Positions 38,314 to 45,003 of a stretch of 64,000 nucleotides of DNA are shown here, piece by piece. The notes beneath the pieces are model-generated. The model was not told where the DNA came from and searched no databases. It saw only the letters and a list, made by a program, of their open reading frames with translations. Numbering within the stretch: position 1 is the stretch's first letter; the number at the start of each line of letters is the position of its first letter. Source of the DNA: Chitiniphilus purpureus (GTDB taxonomy: Bacteria > Pseudomonadota > Gammaproteobacteria > Burkholderiales > Chitinibacteraceae); the NCBI RefSeq assembly GCF_025642115.1, contig NZ_CP106753.1, positions 496,001 to 560,000 of the forward strand, written 5' to 3'. A program made the position numbers and the translations under genes.

Positions 38314-38732
38314 TGGAGGACCTGCGACGTGCTGGTGGACGATCCCGGCAATGCCTTGCCGACGAGCTCCTGGTCCGGGGCGCCACCGTACGACACCAGG
38401 CGCTGGTTCACGATCAGCACCGGGAAGGCGCTCAGGCCATGGGACATGAACAGCTCGCTCACCTGCTGCGCCACCTTGGCGCCGCCGCTGTCCAGTTCGC
38501 CGGAGATCCGGCCGAGCGCGGACTGCGCCTGGGTCACCGTCACGGTGACCACGGGCCAATCGAGATGCGCGGATTGCAGCGCGGCGTGGGCGGCGGCCTG
38601 GGCTGCCGCGTCGATGTCCGCGGTACCGCGGACGCAGCAGCTGGCGGAGACAACGGCAACGGTCTGCGGGCTCAGCGCTTGCTTGACCAGGGCGGAATCG
38701 TCATCCGAGCCCTTCTTGAAGAGACCAAACAT
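38310..38732 (-). CDS. ArsD-like thioredoxin-fold protein with vicinal cysteines
   Basis: The 140-aa product has one vicinal pair, C32-C33 (VVSASCCVRGTADI), and a later segment FPVLIVNQRLVSYGGAPDQE. The layout parallels ArsD arsenite metallochaperones (MCCSTGVCG, then LPxxxVDGExVxxGxYP), but the third ArsD cysteine is missing. It could bind As(III) or act as a redox partner. It lies 22 bases after the permease and overlaps the SDR start by four bases. Confidence 0.5.
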   Translation of the reverse strand: MFGLFKKGSDDDSALVKQALSPQTVAVVSASCCVRGTADIDAAAQAAAHAALQSAHLDWPVVTVTVTQAQSALGRISGELDSGGAKVAQQVSELFMSHGLSAFPVLIVNQRLVSYGGAPDQELVGKALPGSSTSTSQVLH

Positions 38733-38754
38733 GGGGGCACCTTTTGGAAATGGG

Positions 38755-39690
38755 TTAGAGCACGAGGGTCACGACCACCCCCAGAATCAACGCGCAGGCG
38801 ATGACGCTCAGGGTGTGGGCGATGACCAGTGGCAATCTGAAGAGCCGGAACAGCAGCATGATCTCCGGGGGACTGGTTCCGATCGCGGCGACCAGGAAGG
38901 TCACGAGCGGCCCCACCGGAAAGCCCTTCTCGATCAGCGCAAAGCCGATGGGCAGTGCGGCGACCGGCGAGATATAGAGCGGCACGCCGACCAGCGCGCA
39001 TACCAGATAGAGCAATGCGGGATGGGCGCTGTCGACCAGGGCCAACAGCGTGTCCTTGGGTACCGCGCCATAGATGACACCGCCGATCAACAGGCCCACC
39101 AGCAGGTAGGGTGCGACGTCCTTCAGCTCCCGCACCGCCGCGATCCAGGCAAAACGGCTGGCGGGCCCGAAGCCCGGCCAGGTCGGACCGCCGGTGCCGA
39201 CGAACGTGCCGGCGCTTTCCGGGGCCGGTGTCGACACCAGGTAGCGTTGCAGCCCCAGCCTGCCGGCGAGCACCCCTGCTGCCGACGTGAGCGCGAGACC
39301 CACCACGATGAAGGTGAGGCCGGCGACCGGCCCCTGGGTGGCAAACAGCAGGATGAACACGCCTTCATTGACCACCGGCGAGGACACCAGGAACGCAAAG
39401 CTGGGGACGAAGCCCACACCGGCGCGCAGCATGCCGCTCAGCACCGGAATGGTGGAGCATGAGCAGAACGGGGTGATCACGCCGCCGACGCTGGCCGCGA
39501 AGGCCGAGCGCCAACTAGTCGCGCCTTTGAGCCGGTTCTGGGTCGCCTGGAAGGGCAGGCGCTGCTGTAGCAGCACCACCCCCCAGGTGATCAGCAGAAA
39601 CAGCCCGATGAGCAGGGCCCCATCCATCAGCAGGAATTCGAAGAACGCGCGGACGGCCGGGGATGCCAAACCGGTTTGAAGGGTTTCCAC
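38755..39690 (-). CDS. arsP: ArsP-type permease (UPF0718/DUF318)
   Basis: The 311-aa inner-membrane protein has about eight hydrophobic segments. The motif PFCSCSTIPVLSGML (C76, C78) and the central SSPVVNEGVF are typical of the UPF0718/ArsP permease family. A second repeat carries VPLYISPVAALPIG. Characterised ArsP exports trivalent organoarsenicals such as methylarsenite; other members are uncharacterised. The start is GTG 39690. It lies between the oxygenase and the ArsD-like gene in one operon. The gene symbol is by family resemblance. Confidence 0.7.
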   Translation of the reverse strand: METLQTGLASPAVRAFFEFLLMDGALLIGLFLLITWGVVLLQQRLPFQATQNRLKGATSWRSAFAASVGGVITPFCSCSTIPVLSGMLRAGVGFVPSFAFLVSSPVVNEGVFILLFATQGPVAGLTFIVVGLALTSAAGVLAGRLGLQRYLVSTPAPESAGTFVGTGGPTWPGFGPASRFAWIAAVRELKDVAPYLLVGLLIGGVIYGAVPKDTLLALVDSAHPALLYLVCALVGVPLYISPVAALPIGFALIEKGFPVGPLVTFLVAAIGTSPPEIMLLFRLFRLPLVIAHTLSVIACALILGVVVTLVL

Positions 39691-39718
39691 TGCAAGGAAC
39701 GCCTTGTTGACGTGACGC

Positions 39719-40564
39719 TCAGGCCGTAGCCAGCGCCGAGTTCATCGACGGCGTACCGCCATACGATTGCATGGATTCGATCAGGGCCGCAGTCACGACC
39801 GGGTCGAAGTTCGCCTTGTCCAGCGTTTCCACGTAGGTATCGAGTGCCTCGATCCGGATCTCGTCGATGTCGGTCTTCAGATCGCCCAGCGACAGGGCAC
39901 CGCAATCGATGTTGAGACGGTCGCACAGGAAGTGGCAGCTGGTGCTGACCATGCTGAAGAGCTCGGGCATGACGCGGTGGTGCGCCCACTTCAGGCTCTC
40001 GTGCACGCCTTCCGGGTCTGCCTCCAGCAGGCCACGGATCCGGGTCAGGCCGATCTCCAGATGCTCCAGCTCGTCTTCCAGGATCTTGCTGGCAAGGGCG
40101 GCGGTATCCGGGTCGCCCTGACGTTTCAGGGTCCGATACAGGACGATGGCCATGGTCTCGGTCATCAGATCCTGCATGATGAGACAGGCAGCCAGATCCT
40201 TGTTCTGCACGGCGCTGCTGAAATGGCGGCGGATGTTGAACCATTGCGGCTCGACGATCTCGCGCATCACCGTGTAGTCGTGACGCTTGCCCAGGCTCGC
40301 CAGCATCTGGATGTGCTTGGACTCTTCATGCGCCTGCTTCACGGTCTCGATCTTGTCGTCGGTGGTGGGCATCAGCGGCACCATCTCCGAATAGTTCTCG
40401 ACCGCCATGACCTCGCCCGCGATCGCGTTCGAAGCAATGTAGGCAATCAAGTTGAAGTAGCCGTCGGTCTTTTCATGCTGCGTCTGCAGCTCGTTGCGAC
40501 GGTTGGTTGAACGCAGGTCGACCGGCGCCAGATCGTCGGCAACCGCGGCGGTGACTTCACTCAT
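39719..40564 (-). CDS. Aldehyde-deformylating oxygenase-like diiron protein (alkane synthase homologue)
   Basis: The 281-aa product is all-helical, with a ferritin-like diiron site: E51 (NAIAGEVMAVENY), E81-x2-H84 (EESKH), E136 (LMTETMAIVLY) and E165-x2-H168 (EDELEH). The order and the spacings 3, 52, 29 and 3 match those I recall for cyanobacterial aldehyde-deformylating oxygenase (Ald_deCOase), which converts fatty aldehydes to alkanes and formate. The ligand contexts GE..xNY and IMQDLMTETMAI also fit. The N-terminal 30 residues are extra. It heads the minus-strand operon, divergent from pstS, beside an acyl reductase. Another diiron N- or C-oxygenase function cannot be excluded. Confidence 0.65.
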   Translation of the reverse strand: MSEVTAAVADDLAPVDLRSTNRRNELQTQHEKTDGYFNLIAYIASNAIAGEVMAVENYSEMVPLMPTTDDKIETVKQAHEESKHIQMLASLGKRHDYTVMREIVEPQWFNIRRHFSSAVQNKDLAACLIMQDLMTETMAIVLYRTLKRQGDPDTAALASKILEDELEHLEIGLTRIRGLLEADPEGVHESLKWAHHRVMPELFSMVSTSCHFLCDRLNIDCGALSLGDLKTDIDEIRIEALDTYVETLDKANFDPVVTAALIESMQSYGGTPSMNSALATA

Positions 40565-40589
40565 TTTGCAAACCCCTCAGGACGTCTGA

Positions 40590-40605
40590 CAAGGAATATT
40601 CCTTG
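40590..40605. promoter_or_regulatory. Perfect 16-bp palindrome upstream of the oxygenase gene
   Basis: CAAGGAATATTCCTTG is fully self-complementary and sits 26 bases upstream of the oxygenase ATG (40564), where it could block or define that promoter. It is a candidate operator. Confidence 0.5.
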
Positions 40606-40642
40606 GAGCAAACCATTGTCGAGAGGCGGGATGTGGCGCGCC

Positions 40643-40661
40643 ATAGTACATAGGTTCTATT
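40643..40661 (+). promoter_or_regulatory. 19-bp motif, copy A (oxygenase/pstS intergenic region)
   Basis: ATAGTACATAGGTTCTATT matches 16 of 19 bases with copy B at 44895-44913. It lies about 80 bases from the oxygenase start and 100 from pstS. The ends (ATAG/CTAT) form a weak dyad. I infer a binding site for a cluster regulator. Confidence 0.5.
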
Positions 40662-40698
40662 CGGCGCCGGGAAGGGGGCAGCGTACGATCGCATTCTA

Positions 40699-40715
40699 TG
40701 CAATGAATCTGCAAT
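40699..40715 (+). promoter_or_regulatory. 11-bp-phased direct repeat upstream of pstS
   Basis: TGCAAT occurs at 40699-40704 and 40710-40715, with an exact 11-base period on one face of the helix. PhoB/OmpR-family regulators bind 11-base direct repeats, but the sequence differs from the classic Pho box (CTGTCAT). It ends 46 bases before the pstS ATG. Confidence 0.35.
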
Positions 40716-40760
40716 CTTAAAAATAACGATCCACCTTTTCAATTTAATGGAGTTTCTCCA

Positions 40761-41636
40761 ATGGCGACAGTTTTCCAATCCGGCCGCGGTATCGGCGCAA
40801 TGGCCCTATTGCTTGCCGGTGCATTGGGCACGATCGGTTTGGTGGGCTGTGATCGTGCAACGGGCTCCACGCAGCCCGCCGAAAAAGCGGCTGTGGAACG
40901 CATCATGGTGGTGGGTGCCAGCACGATTGCGCCGTTGATGAGCGAGATCGCCAAGGCATACGAGCAAAGCCATCCCGGCGTACGCATCGAAGTGCAGGCC
41001 GGCGGCAGCTCGCGCGGCGTGCTGGATGTGCGCCAGGGCACCGCCGGGATCGGCATGGTCTCACGTGAACTCAAGTCGGACGAAGCGGACCTGAAGCATG
41101 TGATGATCGCGCAGGACGGCGTCGGCATGATCGTGCACAAGGACAACCCGATCCAGCGCTTTACCAAGCAGCAGATCATCGACATCTACACCGGCAAGCT
41201 CACCAATTGGCGGCAGCTTGGCGGCGACGATGCGCCGATCACGGTGGTGAGCAAGGCGGAAGGACGCTCGACGCTGGATATCTTCAGCCATTTCTTCGGC
41301 GTCAAATACAAGGATATCAAGGCCCACGTCGTCATCGGCGACAACCAGCAGGGCATCCAGGCCGTGGCGGGCTCGCCGGCGACGGTCGGCTACGTATCGA
41401 TCGGCACCGCCGAATACGAGGCGCAGCATGGCGCCGCCATCAAGCTGGTCCCTGTCGACAACCAGGTTCCGACGACCGCGGCAGTGGCTGCCGGCGAGTA
41501 TGCGATCCGTCGCCCGCTCAATCTCGTGTTCAAGGAGCCGCTCACGGCCACGGCCAAGGATCTGGTGCAGTTTGCGCAATCCCGCGATGCCAGCGCGCTG
41601 GTGAAGAAGCAGTTCTTTGTTCCCGTGGCCCAATAA
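40761..41636 (+). CDS. pstS: Phosphate-binding lipoprotein PstS
   Basis: The 291-aa product is the substrate-binding protein of a phosphate ABC importer. A lipoprotein signal ends at GLVGC (Cys30). The binding-pocket motifs MVVGASTIAPLMSEIAKAYE, AGGSSRGVLDVRQGTAGIGM and SKAEGRSTLDIF are present. Arsenate is chemically similar and enters cells through Pst systems. The gene is divergent from the oxygenase operon, with a shared 196-base control region. Confidence 0.92.
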   Translation: MATVFQSGRGIGAMALLLAGALGTIGLVGCDRATGSTQPAEKAAVERIMVVGASTIAPLMSEIAKAYEQSHPGVRIEVQAGGSSRGVLDVRQGTAGIGMVSRELKSDEADLKHVMIAQDGVGMIVHKDNPIQRFTKQQIIDIYTGKLTNWRQLGGDDAPITVVSKAEGRSTLDIFSHFFGVKYKDIKAHVVIGDNQQGIQAVAGSPATVGYVSIGTAEYEAQHGAAIKLVPVDNQVPTTAAVAAGEYAIRRPLNLVFKEPLTATAKDLVQFAQSRDASALVKKQFFVPVAQ

Positions 41637-41654
41637 GCCGGACGGTCTGGTGCA

Positions 41655-42563
41655 ATGAGCGCTTTACTGGAGCTGCCGTTCCCACAGGCGGCAATGCCCC
41701 GGCACGCCGCGCGGATCCGGCTGCTGGCATTCTGGGCCGTGATGGCGGGTCTGGCGATCGCAGGCACGTTGATTGTGCTGCTGATCGCCGGCCTGCTCGT
41801 TCGCGAGTCGTGGCCGCTGATCAGCCAGGCCGGGCCGTTGCGGTTTCTGACCGACGCAGGCTGGTGGCCCCGCGACGGCAGCTTCAACATGTCGCCGATG
41901 ATCCTGGCCAGCCTGCTGCTCACCGCGGGTGCATTGGCGATCGCGACGCCGTTGAGCCTGGTGTTCGCGACGTTCACCTGCTTCGTGGCACCGGCCTGGC
42001 TTACCAAGGGCCTGCGCCTGCTGGTGGAGGCCAGCGCAGCGGTGCCGACAGTGGTGTATGGGCTGTGGGGGATCACCGTCATCGTGCCACTGGTGAACCG
42101 GATTTCCCCACCCGGTTCCAGCCTGCTTGCCGGCATGATCGTCGTCGCGGTGATGATCTTCCCCACCATTGCCATGCTGTCCCGCGCTGCGCTGCTGGCG
42201 GTGCCGCCCGGCTACGTGCAGGCCGCCGCCGCGCTCGGTGTCTCGAACGCGCAGACCGTGCTGCGCATCGTGCTCCCTGCCGCCAGGCACGGCATCGTAT
42301 CCGCCATGATCCTGGGGGCCGCACGGGCCATCGGCGAGACGATGGTGGTGCTGATGGTCTGCGGCAACATCGTGCAAGTCCCCAAGTCGCTGTTCGAGCC
42401 GGTCCGCACCCTGACGGCAAACATCGCGCTGGAGATGCCGTATGCGATGGGTGATCACCGTGCCTCGCTGTTTGTCGCAGGGCTGATGATGCTGGTCCTG
42501 GTCAGCGCGCTGGTCGCGCTGGGTGAATGGGTCGGCGCGACCGGCCGGCGGGGTGCACCATGA
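41655..42563 (+). CDS. pstC: Phosphate ABC transporter permease PstC
   Basis: The 302-aa inner-membrane product has six hydrophobic segments and the permease loop AAAALGVSNAQTVLRIVLP. EASAAVPTVVYGLWGI and GAARAIGETMVVLMVCGN are typical of PstC. It is 18 bases after pstS, and its TGA overlaps the pstA ATG. Confidence 0.92.
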   Translation: MSALLELPFPQAAMPRHAARIRLLAFWAVMAGLAIAGTLIVLLIAGLLVRESWPLISQAGPLRFLTDAGWWPRDGSFNMSPMILASLLLTAGALAIATPLSLVFATFTCFVAPAWLTKGLRLLVEASAAVPTVVYGLWGITVIVPLVNRISPPGSSLLAGMIVVAVMIFPTIAMLSRAALLAVPPGYVQAAAALGVSNAQTVLRIVLPAARHGIVSAMILGAARAIGETMVVLMVCGNIVQVPKSLFEPVRTLTANIALEMPYAMGDHRASLFVAGLMMLVLVSALVALGEWVGATGRRGAP

Positions 42564-43429
42564 GCGCGCTCGGTAGCGGCATGCCCTACCCCCGCGAGCG
42601 GTTATGGACAGGCTTTCTCTGGGCCGGATCGCTGCTGGTTGCCGCGATGCTGTTGTGGCCGCTGCTGATCGTGATCCTGGAAGGCAGCCATGCGCTCTCA
42701 CTCGAGTTCTTCACCGGCAGCCCTAGTGACGCCGGCCGCAGCGGTGGCATCCTGCCCATCCTCGTCTCGACCCTGGCGATTGTCTCGATCAGCCTGGCCG
42801 CCGCGCTGCCACTGGCCTTTGCCATCGCGGTGATGCTCACCGAGGTGTGCCGTCCGGACGGGTGGATCGCCACGGCGATGCGTTGCAGCCTGGATATCCT
42901 GGCTGGCGTGCCGTCCGTGGTATTCGGCCTGTTCGGACTCAGTCTGTTCTGTCGCCAGCTGGGCATGGGCTACTCGATTGCCGCCGGTGGTCTGGCGCTG
43001 GCCTGCATGATCCTGCCGACGCTTGCCCGTGCCCTGACCACGGCGCTTGAGGCGGCCGGCGAACAGCATCGGGTGTCGGGGGCCGCGCTGGGGCTGTCGA
43101 AGCCGGCCGTGCTATGCAGCGTGACCGTGCCGGTGGCGCTGCCCGGCATCTGCGCCGGGCTGATCCTGGCGATGACCCGGGCGTTGGCCGAGACCGCGGT
43201 CCTGCTCTTCACCAGCGGCTACTCCGACCGGATGCCCGAATCGATCATGGATTCCGGCCGCAGCATCTCGATCCATATCTACGACCTGTCCACCAATGTG
43301 CCGGGTGGCATGCCGAATGCCTACGGCTCGGCATTGGCACTGCTGCTCATGCTCACCGTCCTCAGCGCGGCGGTGCACTGGGGCACCCGCTGGATGCACA
43401 AACACATGACCGGCGCCTCGCAGCGCTGA
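42560..43429 (+). CDS. pstA: Phosphate ABC transporter permease PstA
   Basis: The 289-aa product has six membrane segments, LDILAGVPSVVFGLFGLSLF, the loop ALGLSKPAVLCSVTVPVALP and TRALAETAVLLFTSGYSD. I chose ATG 42560 because it overlaps the pstC stop (ATGA). An upstream in-frame ATG lies inside pstC. Confidence 0.92.
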   Translation: MSALGSGMPYPRERLWTGFLWAGSLLVAAMLLWPLLIVILEGSHALSLEFFTGSPSDAGRSGGILPILVSTLAIVSISLAAALPLAFAIAVMLTEVCRPDGWIATAMRCSLDILAGVPSVVFGLFGLSLFCRQLGMGYSIAAGGLALACMILPTLARALTTALEAAGEQHRVSGAALGLSKPAVLCSVTVPVALPGICAGLILAMTRALAETAVLLFTSGYSDRMPESIMDSGRSISIHIYDLSTNVPGGMPNAYGSALALLLMLTVLSAAVHWGTRWMHKHMTGASQR

Positions 43430-43443
43430 ATCGAGGGATTCCG

Positions 43444-44289
43444 ATGACACACTCCACGCTGCTGGCAACGTCACCACATGCCGAACGCGCCCGTCCGGCG
43501 CCGCAGTCGATCGCGGACAGCGTGCCTTCATCCGGGCATATCGAGTTCGACGACATCTCGGTGCGCTACGGCAACAACAAGGTCGTCGAAGCCGTCTCCC
43601 TCAAGGTGCCACGCAATTCGGTCACCGCGATGATCGGCCCGTCGGGGTGCGGCAAGTCCAGCATGCTCTACACCGTCAATCGACTGTGCGACCTGATTCC
43701 CGGCTGCTGTGTGACCGGCTCGGTGGCGTTCAGCTGGCTGGACAACGAGCAGATGCGCAAGGACGCGATCCTGTTGCGGCGGCAGGTCGGCATGTTGTTC
43801 CAGCGCCCGAATCCGTTTCCGTTCTCGATCTGGAAGAACCTTGAGTTTGCGTTGAAGCAACATGGCATCCGGGCAAAGGCCGAGGTCAACGAGCGGATCG
43901 AATCGGCGCTGCAGGAAGTGGGATTGTGGGACGAGGTGAAGGATCGGCTGTCGCTATCGGCGTTCGCGCTGTCCGGTGGCCAGCAGCAACGGCTTTGCCT
44001 TGCCCGTGCCTTGGTGCTGCAGCCGGCCGTGCTGCTGATGGACGAACCGTGCAGCGCCCTTGATCCCATTTCGACGCAGAAGATCGAGGATCTGATCCTG
44101 CGCCTGTCGCGCACCCGCACCATCCTGCTGGTCACGCATAGCCTGGGCCAGGCCCGGCGGGTCGCGAGCCAGGTCGCCATGTTCTGGAAACTGGACGGCG
44201 TGGGCCGGCTGATCGAATGCGGCAGCGCGCTCGATCTGTTTGATCAGCCCAGGCACGAGCTGACCCAGTCCTATCTGGCCTACGCCTGA
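43444..44289 (+). CDS. pstB: Phosphate ABC transporter ATP-binding protein PstB
   Basis: The 281-aa ATPase has Walker A GPSGCGKSS, the PstB-type Q-loop segment MLFQRPNPFPFSIWKN, signature LSGGQQQRLCLARAL and Walker B LLMDEPCSALDPIST. It follows pstA by 14 bases. No phoU follows, unlike the usual pstSCAB-phoU operon, suggesting a dedicated transporter not tied to the normal PhoR/PhoB signalling complex. Confidence 0.93.
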   Translation: MTHSTLLATSPHAERARPAPQSIADSVPSSGHIEFDDISVRYGNNKVVEAVSLKVPRNSVTAMIGPSGCGKSSMLYTVNRLCDLIPGCCVTGSVAFSWLDNEQMRKDAILLRRQVGMLFQRPNPFPFSIWKNLEFALKQHGIRAKAEVNERIESALQEVGLWDEVKDRLSLSAFALSGGQQQRLCLARALVLQPAVLLMDEPCSALDPISTQKIEDLILRLSRTRTILLVTHSLGQARRVASQVAMFWKLDGVGRLIECGSALDLFDQPRHELTQSYLAYA

Positions 44290-44323
44290 GCGCCGGCAGG
44301 CGGGCGGGCCGCGCCGGCGGCAA

Positions 44324-44836
44324 TCAGCCGCGATGCCGCAACGCGGTGTGCAGCTTGCGTTGCACTGCGGCGTTGCGTGCTTCCCGCGCCTGCAGACGGG
44401 CCATGGCGCGATCCAGCCTGCGATCCATCGCGGCTTCGTTGTCGAGGTCGAATTTGCGAAGACTGGCCAGGGCCACGGTGGTGCCGACGAGGGTGGTCGC
44501 CGCGGCCCAGGCATGCGGTTTGGCAAACAGGGTGAGCCAGGCGGCGTAGTCCGGACCGTCGAACAGCGCGGCAAAACCGAGGATCAGCGCGATTTCGTTG
44601 GCCAGCACCAAGAGCGTGCCGCTCAACAAGGCCATGGTCGCCACGGTGCCTGCATATTGCAGGCAGGCGGCCAACCGGCGCAGCACAGCTGCGGCAATCC
44701 GGATCGGCATGGTGGCAAACCTGAAAACGCCATTGAGCAGTGCTGCGGTTCTGTGCCCGCTGGCGTCCTGCGTCAGCACCATAAACACCAACAACGAAAA
44801 CGACAGAAGCGTTACCAGCAATCCGAGAAATTGCAT
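44324..44836 (-). CDS. Membrane protein of unknown function
   Basis: The 170-aa product has three hydrophobic segments (FLGLLVTLLSFSLLVFMVL; about residues 60-85; AWAAATTLVGTTVALASL) and a basic, coiled-coil-like C-terminus (RRLDRAMARLQAREARNAA). I recognise no family. ATG 44836 has GAGGAGG about eight bases upstream. It is convergent with pstB and divergent from the RND gene, sharing the region with motif copy B. Confidence 0.65.
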   Translation of the reverse strand: MQFLGLLVTLLSFSLLVFMVLTQDASGHRTAALLNGVFRFATMPIRIAAAVLRRLAACLQYAGTVATMALLSGTLLVLANEIALILGFAALFDGPDYAAWLTLFAKPHAWAAATTLVGTTVALASLRKFDLDNEAAMDRRLDRAMARLQAREARNAAVQRKLHTALRHRG

Positions 44837-44894
44837 CAATGCATCCTCCTCAAACGAACAGATTCAATGCCGTCCCGATTTCTCCCGCTTGACG

Positions 44895-44913
44895 ATAGTA
44901 CATCGCTTCCATT
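44895..44913 (+). promoter_or_regulatory. 19-bp motif, copy B (upstream of the RND exporter)
   Basis: ATAGTACATCGCTTCCATT matches copy A (40643-40661) at 16 of 19 positions and has the same plus-strand orientation. TTGACG directly precedes it. It is 91 bases upstream of the RND ATG and 59 from the divergent membrane-protein start. Confidence 0.5.
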
Positions 44914-45003
44914 GAGCGCCGCGGCGCGCCTTTCTACCATCAGCGTGAACCATCGCGGTGTTTTGTCCGCCGCGCCGGATCGCCACTTCCCTTACCGTGC
45001 CCC

